From contig BTRK01000003.1 of assembly GCA_036245805.1 (NCBI GenBank), positions 33,435,215 through 33,499,214 of the forward strand: a stretch of DNA of 64,000 nt. The letters run 5' to 3'. The notes under the pieces are model-generated. The model ran no database searches and had not been told where the DNA came from. It saw nothing but the letters and a program-made list of their open reading frames with translations. Each line of letters opens with the position of its first letter. The stretch's first letter is position 1. Positions 53,749 through 64,000 of the stretch are shown here, piece after piece. The translations under genes were made by a program, and so were the position numbers. Source of the DNA: Pristionchus mayeri (Eukaryota; Nematoda; Chromadorea; Rhabditida; Neodiplogasteridae).

Positions 53749-56700
53749 AGAATGTCGATTACACATTTATCATTCCGAAGAAAATATTATTGAATCATGT
53801 GAGCTGTTCCATATGGGATCACGCGCCAAACCCTCTTTTGATTTATTTTATTTATGGAACAGCGATGAAAATGCTAAAGTCGGCCCACTTCCCCACGGAT
53901 GAGTACAGCTTGTAACGTCCACTCACCAGGTGTGATATGCTAGAAAACGTTCACTATTTGATCCTCCTTTTGCACCACTTATTGAGAGACTTCAGTGAAC
54001 AAAACATGATCTACAAGATTATAGACATAACTGTTTCTGAATATTTGTTGAAAACCGAGAAAAATCGATAAAAAACTGAACTCTTTTTTCGACCTTTTTT
54101 GCTAATTTTGTCGGAAAATGTATCCCATCGGCATAGCTACTCAGTAGGTAGAACGAATGCAGACGGACAGTGATCTACAACGTTATCGATAGTGAAGTAT
54201 GAATAACAACAGAGCAATGCAGATGCCTATTACACTCCGCTTACATCCTTGAATCCATAGGCGATGCTCATACAGAAATATTGGGACCACAAATTACATC
54301 GTACTAGGTGATTGTCCGTTTCAATTTGGCCGATCGGTAAAAATCGACCATAATTGCAACCCCCCGGACATGCGACCCCCGGAATAAGAACCCCCTGGTC
54401 CTGCGTTGTGCATGTGTACCCATTGGTCCCATGTTACACAAAGCACAACTGGTTTATCGATTTGACGTGTCCGTAGAGAAATATGAGGTCACAAATAGGG
54501 CTGGCGAATGAAGGAATTTTTCAAAAGAAAAATCGTTGTCAAATGGCCGGTTGAACAAAAATGTCACAATTTTGAAGCAGACGGCATTCAGGTCATGCAT
54601 ACACTTCCGTTAAACCTTATTTGGGCCAAACTTCACTACTCATTTGCATTTTAGAAGAGAAAATCGAAAAATCACTGAAAAAACGCGCACTCTTCATGAA
54701 GGAATTTTGAATAAACCTGAAGAACGTAGATCTGATGACCGATTCAAAACGGAAATAAGTTCTAGATAGGTTTAGAAAAGTATTCGTAACAACTCTTCAC
54801 TATGTTCCCCGTCTCGTTTGCATACTGCATTCGATCTAAAAAATCGAAAAATGTCGAAAAATTCCTTCATTCGCCAGCCCTAGTCACAAACTCCAAAAAT
54901 CAAAATTTCACATTTTTTTCAACGCGACAGGGTACACTCAAAATCTCTTTTGCGTTGTACAAGGCATGCCTAAGAAGCAAAAATAAGACATACTGATAGA
55001 TTCTTGCATTGCTTGAAAACGGTTTTCATGGTCAAAAATATCGAATTTTTGAATTAAATTTTGTAAATGGAGAGACCCCCAGTTCTAATAGAGCCCAAAA
55101 TGTAGCCGATTGAATTCTACATCGGAATATTGCAAAGTGAATTCAATTCGATTTGTCCGTCATGTTATTCCCATGGCGAGAACACGTCAGAGTATTCTAT
55201 GGCGTGTCAGAAATTTCTTATTTGCGACTTTAATCACTTCTGTTCAGTTTAATTAGTCGATTGGGAGTGCTTTCAACATAGAGAAGTGAAAACGACATGA
55301 AAAGAAACGGATTCTGCATCATTCAGAAATAACCTATTTTCAAACCTCAAATTTCCCATGTTTGTGCAACTGAACAACAGTGTAAACAAATATGCGTCGA
55401 TAAACACTAGGTAATAGTTACAGTACGTACTATCATCTGTTTGATAATCACATATGAGCTTGGAACTTTTGCTTCTAGATAAATTAAAGTGTGCTCAAAA
55501 TCACGAAATGGAGGTTGACTTTTGAAAATTCTGATAATTTTTTTTTCAGATTTATTTATCTTACATTTATTTACAACGATTTATGTGAAAAGCTGCTGAT
55601 AAAAACAAATTATATTCAAATACTGAAAAATTACTTGTCTCATCCTTGATTGGACACAAGTTTGCGAATTTAAATTTCGGAATACGCTTGCTCTTCATCT
55701 ACAAAACTAAAATAATTTTATAGAATGCTAAAATATTAACACAAACATAGATATGCGGCTTCATGTACTCATTTCACTTTTTGAGTATGTGCATTCAATT
55801 TTCGAGTATTGAGAAATTCGAAAATATACTTATCTTGAAATTTCCACGGGTACCGCTGGAATCGATCACGGTTATTAATAAATTAATGGTTAATATCATA
55901 ATAAACATTTATATTCTGTTAGAAGAGCGAGTTTAATCAATTGCACAAAAATCGGAATACACATTTCCTGAATTTTTGAAATTCTTAGATGCAAACACAT
56001 TTAGCAGTTCTCAGTATTGTATGTTATAATTAATCAAATACGATTACTTAATAGTCATTGGCAACCGATTCCAGCGGGACCCGTGGAAATTTCAAGATAA
56101 GTATATTTTCGAATTTCTCAATACTCGAAAATTGAATGCACATATTTTGAAAGTGAAATGGGTACATGAAGCCGCATATCCGTGTTTGTGTTAATATTTT
56201 AGCATACTATAAAATTCTTTTAGTTTTGTTGATGAAGAGAAAGCGTATTCCGAAATTTAAATTCGCAAACTTGTGTCCAATCAAGGATGAGACAAGTGAT
56301 TTTTCAGTATTTGCATATAATTTGTTTTCATCAGCAGCTTTTCACATAAATTGTTGTAAATAAATGTAAGATGAATAAATCTTGTCAGATTCTTCAATTT
56401 TCAAACCTAAATTTTCAAAAGTCAACCTCCATTTCGTGATTTTGAGCACACTTTAATTTATCTAGAAGCAAAAGTTCCAAGCTCATATGTGATTATCAAA
56501 CGGATGATAGTACGTACTGTAACTTTTGACTAGTGTTTATCGACACATATTTGTTTACACTGTTTTTCAGTTGCACAAACATGGGAAATTTGATGTTGTG
56601 AAAATAGGTTATTTCTGAATGATGCAGAATCCGTTTCTTTTCATATCGTTTTCACTTCTTTATGTTGAAAGCACTCCCATCGACTAATTAAACTGAACAG

Positions 56701-57805
56701 AAGTGATTAAAGTCGCCAATTAAGAAATTTCAGACATGCCATAAAATACACTGACGTGTTCGCGCCATGGGAAGAACATGACGGACAAACCGAATTGAAT
56801 TCACTTTGCAATATTCCGATGTAGAATTCAATAGGCTACATTTTTGGCTCTATTAGAACTGGGGGTCTCTCCATTTACAAAATTCAATTCATAAATTCGA
56901 AATTTTTGACCATGAAAACCGTTTTCAAGCAATGCAAGAATCTATCAGTATGTCTTATGTTTGTTTCTTAGGCATGCCTTGTACAACACAAAAGAGATTT
57001 TGAGTGTACCTTGTCGCGTTGAAAAAATGTGAAATTTCGATTTTTGGAGTTTGTGACCTCATATTTCCCTACTGACACGTCAAATCAATAAACCAGTAGT
57101 GCTTTGTGTAACATGGGACCAAGGGGTATACATGCACAACGCAGGACCAGGGGGTTCTTATTCCGGGGGTCGCATGTCCGGGGGGTTGCAATTATGGTCG
57201 ATTTTTACCGATCGGCCAAATTGAAACGGACCTAGTACGATGTAATTTGTGGTCCCAATATTTCTGTATGAGCATCGCCTAGCATCGGGGGTGTTCCATT
57301 CTTACCGATCCGGCCTCTTAATATTGCAACGACTATAAAAGTTTCAATGCAGTAGATATGTTCGGCGACATATAAAAGCAATACTATTATCCCACGACGA
57401 AAATAAACATACTTTTTTGCAAAAAAAAGGTCGAAAAAAGCGTTTTTTTATTTTATTTTTCTCGGTTTTCAACAATTATTCAGAAACAGTTATGTCTATA
57501 ATCTTGTTGATCATGTTTTATTCACTGAAGTCTCTCAATAAGTGGTGCAAGAGGAGTATCAAATAGTGAACGTCTTCTAGTATATCACACCTGGTGAGTG
57601 GACCTTACAGGCTGTACTCATCCGTGGGGAAGTGGGCCGACTTTAGCATTTTCATCGCTGTTCCATAAGTAAAATAAATCAAAAGAGGGTTTGGCTGTTG
57701 TTTTAAGTTGACTGCAGGGTGCGCGTGATCCCATATGGAACAGCTCACATGATCACCGATTCAATAATATTTTCTTCGGAATAATAAACGTGTAATCGAC
57801 ATTCT
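53749..57805. repeat. 4.06-kb palindromic element
   Basis: Arms at 53,749 to about 55,870 and about 56,065 to 57,805 are inverted copies separated by about 195 bases. The outer ends read AGAATGTCGATTACAC and its complement. The arms share, among much else, GGACATGCGACCCCCGGAAT and GTTACACAAAGCAC. They differ by point changes, an unmatched stretch near 54,125-54,260 and one insertion (54,496-54,882). A fumarase-donor-like CCACTCACCAGG lies in the left arm near 53,920. No protein of more than about 65 codons is open. Confidence 0.9.
54496..54882. mobile_element. hAT-type MITE in one palindrome arm
   Basis: The terminal inverted repeats begin TAGGGCTGGCGAATGAAGGA on both ends. The 387-base element is flanked by perfect 8-base duplications, GTCACAAA at 54,488-54,495 and 54,883-54,890. 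The matching place in the other arm (near 57,045-57,060) is uninterrupted. An 8-base duplication with TAGGG ends is typical of hAT transposons. No transposase is inside. Confidence 0.9.
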
Positions 57806-57985
57806 GAGGTAAAAAAGTAAAGGCTTCAGCCCGGAAAATATAAAAATAAAATCAAAGAATTGTGAATACGTTCCACTTGCAACCGGGTATTACACTTTAT
57901 TCTTTTTCGATTATCATTTCAACGTTACGACGACTACACTGCCCTAATCTCCTCTAGATAAGCATATCATTCAACATCGACTCAC
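57806..57985. other. Unassigned spacer
   Basis: AT-rich spacer between the palindrome and the next fumarase shard. Nothing is recognised. Confidence 0.4.
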
Positions 57986-57986
57986 C

Positions 57987-58030
57987 TGGTGGACTGATCA
58001 GCTTGAAGACATTCAAATCGAAGCGAACTT
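57987..58030 (-). pseudogene. Fumarase-exon shard with donor
   Basis: The minus strand reads RFDLNVFKLIS and then CCACCAG before GTGAGT. It has the same central deletion as the shard at 2,740-2,786 and the same neighbour (gatctgcaagattatcgaca at about 58,079). Confidence 0.5.
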
Positions 58031-58247
58031 TAGAACTTCCCTCGCTCCTCTTATTGATCTACTGCAGTGGATGGAAAGGGATCTGCAAGATTATCGACAG
58101 TGAACTATTTCTGAAAACCACGATCAGTCATACGCAAACTCTGAACCGCGTTTCGACCTAATTCATTTGCAATTTTCTTTCAAAAAAATTGCTACTATCG
58201 ACAAGCCCTTTTTAGTTTCACTAACTGCTTATTATTCAGTGACTATC

Positions 58248-59330
58248 GGCCTGTTTAACCTATCAGAAATGTGCGAGAAAAAGTTGCGTAAAAAGTTCGC
58301 GAACCTCTGATTCTCTCCATTTCGCATGCTCTCTCTCTTTCTCTAACCAGGTCGATGAAAAGTTCACGAACTTTTCGACGAACTGTGTTCGAAAATCATA
58401 CTTTTCTTTTGTTTTACTTACTTTTATAAACTATTTTTGCTTTTAACTTATGATTTCTTATAATGACAACCTTCCCTTAGCTGGAATAGCTTCAGAATAC
58501 AGCGTAGTGAAAGTAAACACGGTTGGAGTATTTTTTTCGAAAATGGGTCACCACTTTCCCCACCCTGTAATGTCAAGCTATTCCATCAGAGGGAAGGTTG
58601 TTCTTATACGCAGTCATAAGTTAAGAGCAAAAATAATTGATAAAAATAAGTAAAACAAAAGAAAAGTACGAATTTCGAACGAATTAATGCCGGTTTTTAA
58701 CGAACTTTTCAAGGAGCTGCGTGAAAAGTTAGAGAAAGGCGAGAGAGCACGCATTCTTGAGAGAGGGAAAAGGAAGTAAACAATCACTGCTTCCTTTTCC
58801 CTCTCTCAAGAACGCGTGCTCTCTCGCCTTTCTCTAACTTTTCACGCAGCTCCTTGAAAAGTTCACGAACTTTTCGACGAACTATGTTCGAAATTCGTAC
58901 TTTTCTTTTGTTTTACTTATTTTTATCAATTATTTTTGCTTTCAACTTATGACTGCTATTAAGAACAACCTTCCCTCTGATGGAATAACTTGACATTACA
59001 GGGTGGGGAAAGTGGTGACCCATTTTCGAAAAAAATACTCCAACCCTGTTTACTTTCACTACGCTGTATTCTGAAGCTATTCCAGCTAAGGGAAGGTTGT
59101 CATTATAAGAAGTCATAAGTTAAAAGCAAAAATAGTTTGTAAAAATAAGTAAAACAAAAGAAAAGTATGATTTTCGAACATAGTTCGTCGAGAAGTTCGT
59201 GAACTTTTCAACGACCTGGTTAGAGAAAGAGAGAGAGTACACGAACAGGAGAGAATCAGAAGTTCGCGAACTTTTTACGCAACTTTTTACGCAACTTTTC
59301 TCGCACATTTCTGACAGATTAAACAAGCCG
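58248..59330. repeat. Nested palindrome (palindrome within palindrome)
   Basis: Outer arms meet at a 13-base loop (58,777-58,789) between AAAAGGAAG and CTTCCTTTT. Each arm holds an inverted copy of a unit of about 170 bases (58,450-58,620 and 58,950-59,116), whose own ends, AACCTTCCCTTAGCTGGAAT and ATTCCATCAGAGGGAAGGTT, are again inverted repeats. The outer edges read TCAGAAATGTGCGAGAAA and its complement. The 67-codon frames in the inner units match each other only because the DNA does. Confidence 0.85.
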
Positions 59331-59859
59331 TATATATATTTTCAATGCGTTGAATGCCATCTTGTCAAACAAATAATGAACGGCCATCGTGTTATCGGCA
59401 AAACTGGAGAAGCTTTAATCTATGCCTCCAAAAACATCGATTGAATCGTTTCCTGGCGCTTTGAGAGTCTTTACGTTCGTGTGTACCATCCTGGAGCCCG
59501 ATGTGCGAAGGGAGTATATCTGCAATGGTGTGACTACCGTCTACCATATGATCTCCTCCTTCGAATTGATTATGTCCTCACAGTGCTCAGAGGAAGATAA
59601 CAAAGAGTTAATGAGTAGTCTGGGGAGGGAGACAGTTAGTGTCTTGCTTTCTCCAATCCCCGCACTCATTCGCTCTGTCTGAATGGCTCTGTCTGAAAAT
59701 TATACGAACTCAAAGTCGGTGTCGGAAATCGGACAAAACTTTATGACCAACCTAATATTCCACTCAATGATACGAGAGAATTTATTATCGACGCGTTTTA
59801 CAGGTCCATCAGTTCTTCCTGCAATGACCTCGCGCATATTCGACAGCTGGTCGTATAAA
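59331..59859. other. Unassigned sequence
   Basis: No gene or repeat is recognised. Two adjoining plus-strand frames (59,422-59,682 and 59,683-59,892) show no known motif. Confidence 0.4.
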
Positions 59860-60080
59860 CAACAACTTATGACAGACTTTTTGACTCGGTGAACATATTT
59901 GTAGATACCCTTGGCAAAGTGTGAAAAATCGAAATCGCCCTAAATGTGCCCACGTGTAGTACTCGACGAACATAGCTCGGGTGCCACATCCGGAGTCTTC
60001 TAGATCATTCTCTGCGAAATGAGGCACACTTATTTGAGAAATTTGAAATTTCGAATTTTGCCATTTCGGCATCTACTCTT
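59860..60080. repeat. Half copy of the 2,902-4,226 palindrome family
   Basis: It reads GACAGACTTTTTGACTCGGTGAACAT-like sequence, then GTGTAGTACTCGACGAACATAG and ATTTTGCCATTTCGGC. These match the arm of the 1.3-kb palindrome, with many changes. Only one arm is present. Confidence 0.65.
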
Positions 60081-60465
60081 GAAGAAACAACGAAAAATTT
60101 TTTTGATTTTTTAAAATTAATTTAGATGGGTGGGTCGATAATTTTTTATCTTTCGAATATATAGAGCGACATGCTTGCTACTCGAATAAAAAACTAAAAA
60201 GAAATTTTAAAAAAATAAGTTTTTGAGAAATCGTCAAAAATGTTTAAAAAGTCAGTTCTCGATCGTCCCGAAACTACCCTACTCGAGTGATGAGAGAATG
60301 TTCAGAATGAAGAGACGATTACACGCATAGCAGATTCGCACTTGATTATTGCACTTGATATATAGCACTTGATTCGTATTTAGTTATTATTTGTTGATAC
60401 AAAGCAACAACGCAATTACCGCATAGATATCTCATATATGAGCATATCCTGCAACGTCCACTCAC
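60081..60465. other. Unassigned AT-rich sequence
   Basis: No gene is recognised. Two TATTGCACTTGATATATAGC-like short repeats lie near 60,345-60,375. Confidence 0.4.
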
Positions 60466-60510
60466 CTGGTGGACTAAACAACTTGGATACGTTAACATCG
60501 ACATACTCAT
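60466..60510 (-). pseudogene. Fumarase-exon shard with donor
   Basis: The exon end AGTCCACCAG before GTGAGTGG is intact. Upstream codons are a decayed DVNVSKLF form of the motif. The neighbouring GACTGCAAGATTATCGGCAA matches other copies. Confidence 0.45.
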
Positions 60511-60738
60511 TGGATCCATTCCTATCTCTTCTGACTAAGTTAGTGACTGCAAGATTATCGGCAATGTATTTTCTAAAAAACACCGACTAATTTATTCATA
60601 TTCAGCTTATTTTTTTTTTGAAAAATGGAAATTTTTTTTTTAATTAAGAAAGTTGGTTCTTTTAGAAAAGACAGGAAGTCAAAAACGCTGTCGGCCTCAA
60701 TCTCATATAGATAAGACGTGCATGAAACGGCCTCTCAC

Positions 60739-60790
60739 CTGGTAGACGGAACCACACTCCTGATGGTAACCGCATTGGGTAATCGAGGAA
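60739..60790 (-). pseudogene. Fumarase-exon shard, decayed
   Basis: Only the CCACCAG/GTGAGA-like end and the later GAGCGACTACAGTACACGGC neighbour are recognisable. The repeat block GTGGAAACGCGGTTACTA follows about 200 bases on, as at 18,765-18,950 and 26,658-26,885. Confidence 0.35.
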
Positions 60791-60960
60791 TCTACTGATA
60801 TTGAACTGTAGCTGGTTGAGCGACTACAGTACACGGCCATCGGTTTAGAAAAATATTGAAAGTGAACACTCAGTGGCAAAAAGTGAAATTTTTGGACAAT
60901 CGCTTCCATTATTTATTTCTGGACGCCCGATTTACTTTACCAGTGGAAACGCGGTTACTA

Positions 60961-62202
60961 TTGGGGTGTCCGGAAAGTTCGTATAATGCTTCGGAAAAAA
61001 GTCAGTTCGCGATCAAATGCAGTGATTGCGCAATCTGTTTGTCAACAATGTATTGCTTCATTCTGACGTTGAGTAGTGAGAGGATTGAATCAGTCTCCTA
61101 GTTGCTACATTGATTCTTGTGATGGACTCCCATCTCTACCTCCGAGCAGTTTTACTTCATTACTACCGTCTTGGCCGATCCGTGAAGGAGGCCCACCCTG
61201 CCCTGGCCCAGTCGGAAGGAGCTGACGCCCCCTCCATACCCTTCTGCTATAAGTGGTTCTCCCGCTTCAAGAAAGGGGAGTTTGGTCTCGATGATCAACC
61301 CCGCTCTGGACGCCCTCCCTCCCTCGATCAGCCTCTCGTTCTCCGCACACTGAAGCGCAAGCCCATGGCCAGTGTGCGTGAGTTGAAGAAGGATACTGGT
61401 ACTCCCAGATCAACGGTATCCGATATCCTCCATCGATCTGGGAAGAAGCCGAAACTCCCACAAATGATTCCCCATGACCTCTCCCCCGAACAGCTGAAAA
61501 ATCGTGTTCAAGTCTGTCGGGAATTACTCCATCGTAGATACAATCTTCGATGGGTCAATTCCATCATCGCTACAGATGAGAAGTGGATCACGTACGATAA
61601 CCCTGTGAGGAGACTGCAATGGGTGGATGCAGATGAGAAGCCCACGCCCGTCCCGAAGAAGGAAGAGCACGGAAAGAAGGAACTCCTCTGTTTCTTCTTC
61701 TCAGTGCTCGGTCCCATCTACTGGGAGATCCTCGCCCCTGGCACCAGCATCAATGCCGACCTCTTCTCTGAACAACTGGAAGATGTCGCGATCAGAGTCC
61801 ATCCCAGACTCCTGAACCAGGGCAAAATTCTTCTTGTGATGGACAATGCTCGCCCACATCGAGCGAAGATTACCCAGAAGAAAATGGACGAGCTGAAGAT
61901 CGAGAGGATTCCCCATCCACCGTATTCCCCGGATCTCTCCTCATGCGACTACCACTGCTTCCGCTCTCTCTCTCTGACTTCTGCAAAGGAAAGAAGTTCA
62001 AGAATCGAGATGAAGTTGTGAGGGCTTTCGTGAACTGGGCGGTCTCGAAGAAACCCGCATTCTGGAAGAGAGGAATCGAGACCCTGCCCAATCGCTGGAG
62101 GGAGGTAGTGAGAAAGAAGGGGGCATACATTGGTCACTGAGAATTGTAAAGCATTGAATAAAAAATAAATAAAAAATTATACGAACTTTCCGGGCACCCC
62201 AA
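60961..62202 (+). mobile_element. mariner element
   Basis: This 1,242-base element has terminal inverted repeats (TTGGGGTGTCCGGAAAGTTC at the left; GAACTTTCCGGGCACCCCAA at the right) and a flanking TA on both sides (60,959-60,960 and 62,203-62,204), the mariner target site. It has landed inside a copy of the GTGGAAATACGGTT repeat block, whose two halves now lie at 60,943 and 62,205. Confidence 0.95.
61122..62140 (+). pseudogene. mariner transposase, one frameshift
   Basis: From ATG 61,122 the frame encodes the N-terminal helix-turn-helix region (FCYKWFSRFKKGEFGLDDQP), WVDADEKP and the catalytic triad: D152 in ATDEKWITY, D241 in VMDNARPH and D276 in SSCDYH. The last pair is 34 residues apart, which is the D,D34D signature of mariner. 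The frame breaks at a CT run near 61,966-61,976. Two extra bases there explain the shift, and the C-terminal part (KGKKFKNRDEVVRAFVNWAV) is intact in another frame to the stop at 62,140. Otherwise the gene looks complete, so the inactivation is probably recent. Confidence 0.95.
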
Positions 62203-62719
62203 TATAATAGAATGACTCGCCAATTCAATGTTTTATTGCCACCCTTTATTGCTACGGCTACTTCCATTTGCAATCTCTTAGAGACACTCTTGGTTAAAAA
62301 AACATAACCAAAATGAATGTGCTTTTCTAAAAAGTAAATTAATTCAATCCTCGAAATCAATTTTCATTCCTCGTGCATGTCACTGCGGTGTGCATGTGGG
62401 GAACATACACTACAATGAACAGTTAACTTTCCCCGGACCTCGCAGGAATACCCTATTCTGCATTTCTTGCGCTAGGAAATGTAACAAAATGAGCTCTAAC
62501 CAGAACGTTCTTCGTTTTCGCATCGATTTCATCGACACAGCGCCCCGAGAAAGAGAGTCATTTTAAACTCCATTTTTTACTCCATTTATGTGTCACACCG
62601 ATTACAGCAAAACCAATTATTTCTGCCTTTAGTTTATTTGTTGATAAAACAGTCAACTACCTTTCTCTAACATCGCACCGAGTCTCCGATGGATGAGTAA
62701 ACCTGCAACTTCGACTCAC
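62203..62719. other. Repeat block and unassigned sequence
   Basis: The first 80 bases are the second half of the repeat block interrupted by mariner. At 62,505-62,560 lies a copy of the family GCATCGATTTCATCGACACA, then CGAGAAAGAGAG, also seen near 26,050 and 37,560. No gene is seen. Confidence 0.5.
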
Positions 62720-62765
62720 CTGGTGGACTGATCCGCCAGAAGACGGATCGAAGTGACCGTAGTTT
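62720..62765 (-). pseudogene. Fumarase-exon shard with donor
   Basis: The minus strand reads YGHFDPSSG and then the AGTCCACCAG end before GTGAGT. A short deletion inside breaks the frame. Confidence 0.45.
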
Positions 62766-63519
62766 TACAAAACTACCGTATACCATAACAGTTAGCCTTG
62801 GTCAGATAATGTTCCGTTGGTCAGACTTATAACTACCGTACACCCGCAAACCATGGTGCATTTTCCAAGAAAGTGTGATCACTACCGCAAGATTAGAGAT
62901 TTATTAGACAATTTTATTAGTTATTTAAATAATCAAATATCGTAAAAATATAATTTAATTGCACCCTAGGAACTATAGTTAAATTGCGTAGTTCATAATT
63001 ATTGTGTGCACGAATGTGCCATTTACTACAGTATGCGGCGAGGTTTCGCAGTTCAAATTTGTTGTATTTTCGCTCTAATTTCGGTTTTTACTAGATTTTG
63101 CTCGTTTTTCCTTTGTTTTTCGTCGATAAAGTCGTTCCATTAAATCACACTCGCACGTATCCTCGCACAACAACGATTGATCACCAATATTCTCCAACCG
63201 ATGCACCACAACGCACCATGGTGTGATTTACTAGATCGCAGAAACCTTCACATCTCGTCAATTCGGAAGAGCGAGAGGTTTTGAGGCGAGGATATCTAGG
63301 TAGCTGACAACAAATAAACATCATAGAAGTAGTCTAGCGAACACAATTCCGATATTTTTATGGCATTAAACACACTCGCAATACTACAATGAATTGAGTC
63401 AAATTGTTTATGATCCTTGCCTGCAACCCCCACTCACTCGAGAATAGAACAGCATTTTCCAACACAACACTAATCTTCCATAGAATTACAACAAAATATT
63501 TTAAACGTAACACAGCCGG
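62766..63519. other. Unassigned AT-rich sequence
   Basis: No gene is recognised. GATGCACCACAACGCACCAT lies near 63,200, and the end of a possible further shard (CCCACTCACTCGAG) near 63,428. Confidence 0.4.
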
Positions 63520-63985
63520 ATATATTGCTAATCTCAACATAAAACGCTCATGAATGACGTTTGTAACACACATTCGCCTAGTGCGCAAATTCTCTACCGT
63601 GCATTGATGTTGGACTGCGATCCGATCTGCCAGATGCGGAAAAGTCGCCGTCGCGCTTTACGTGATCATCGATTAAATCATATGAAAAACGAACATTCCA
63701 AAACAAAAACTTCGTAAGAAGAAATACATTTTCTATGATGTGTTTTAACAGTTGTTAAAACAAGAACAGTTCTCGCATCAGTGGCAGGATATATTACTAC
63801 GAAAACTTTCATGTGCAATGAATACGTGGCTCCTGCTTGCAAAATAAAAATGTGCGTGCCCTACTCGCATCACAAATGGAAATGTGGTTCCTACTATGAC
63901 ACGCTACATATGCGCTTCATAGTAACCATATATTGTAATGACTACTTCCATTTGCAATATACGCGAGAAAGCCTAGAGTGAAAAA
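63520..63985 (+). repeat. Dispersed repeat with a 66-codon open frame, copy B
   Basis: This is a relative of 47,603-47,995. The plus-strand frame (63,781-63,981) matches copy A at most positions, with mainly conservative changes, and ends NDYFHLQYTRESL in both. It includes a version of the GTGGAAATACGGTT block near 63,873-63,960. Confidence 0.65.
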
Positions 63986-64000
63986 TAATAATATTAGAGA

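Noticed and set aside
58450..58653. 67-codon frame shared by two inner palindrome units as a gene
   Set aside because: The two frames are inverted copies of the same DNA; the agreement reflects the palindrome, not selection.
1..64000. Bacterial or phage origin of the window
   Set aside because: Introns, mariner, RTE and LINE elements and metazoan-type gene fragments rule it out, and no ribosome-binding-site pattern is seen.

Overview
This window is eukaryotic and most likely nematode. The genes are split by short introns with GT..TTNCAG borders, intergenic DNA is AT-rich and full of TACCGTA/CTACAGTA words, and the recognisable host fragments (fumarase, adenylate kinase 1, a DGAT2-type acyltransferase) read like metazoan, worm-like proteins. 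A rhabditid or diplogastrid such as Pristionchus is my guess only. No undoubtedly intact host gene is visible. The window is a transposon- and palindrome-rich region with gene fragments embedded in it.

Layout. 1-4,740: two foldback elements (one with 75-bp coding-phase tandem repeats and a tRNA-type B box), a small hairpin and a TTGGAAT cluster. 5,188-5,771: truncated LINE 3' end. 8,910-15,356: a compact Polinton/Maverick-like provirus with a packaging ATPase, a small two-helix membrane protein, a coiled-coil-expanded virion-type protein, a basic Gly/Arg protein, a frameshifted major-capsid-like protein, a retrovirus-type integrase, two small proteins and a C2H2 zinc-finger protein. No DNA polymerase gene was found. 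15,530-19,380: a degraded fumarate hydratase pseudogene plus shards of the same gene on both strands. 19,383-23,640: a LINE with ORF1 and a broken ORF2. 23,678-24,310: a 0.2-kb direct repeat with a shared open frame. 26,658: another fumarase shard.

27,960-47,602: two nearly identical 9.82-kb tandem copies. Each holds a DGAT2-like fragment, an adenylate kinase pseudogene with a damaged P-loop, and a multi-exon, minus-strand transposase-like gene whose introns carry several foldback MITEs.

47,603-64,000: almost entirely mobile DNA. In order it contains a foldback split by an RTE retrotransposon; an inverted array of about 127-bp monomers carrying GACAAAACGGCAAC; a 4.06-kb palindrome with a hAT-type MITE in one arm only; a nested 1.1-kb palindrome; several fumarase-exon shards; and a mariner element with TIRs, TA duplication and one frameshift.

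Two themes stand out. First, the provirus has virus-like gene packing (start codons 9 bases apart head to head, stop/start overlaps of TAATG and ATGA type) and a structured RNA-like intergenic region between its two converging gene blocks. Second, two particular fumarase exons recur as fragments at about 15 places, several with the same flanking DNA, as if the exon and its splice donor had been taken into a repeat family. All function calls rest on reading motifs by eye; no database search was possible.
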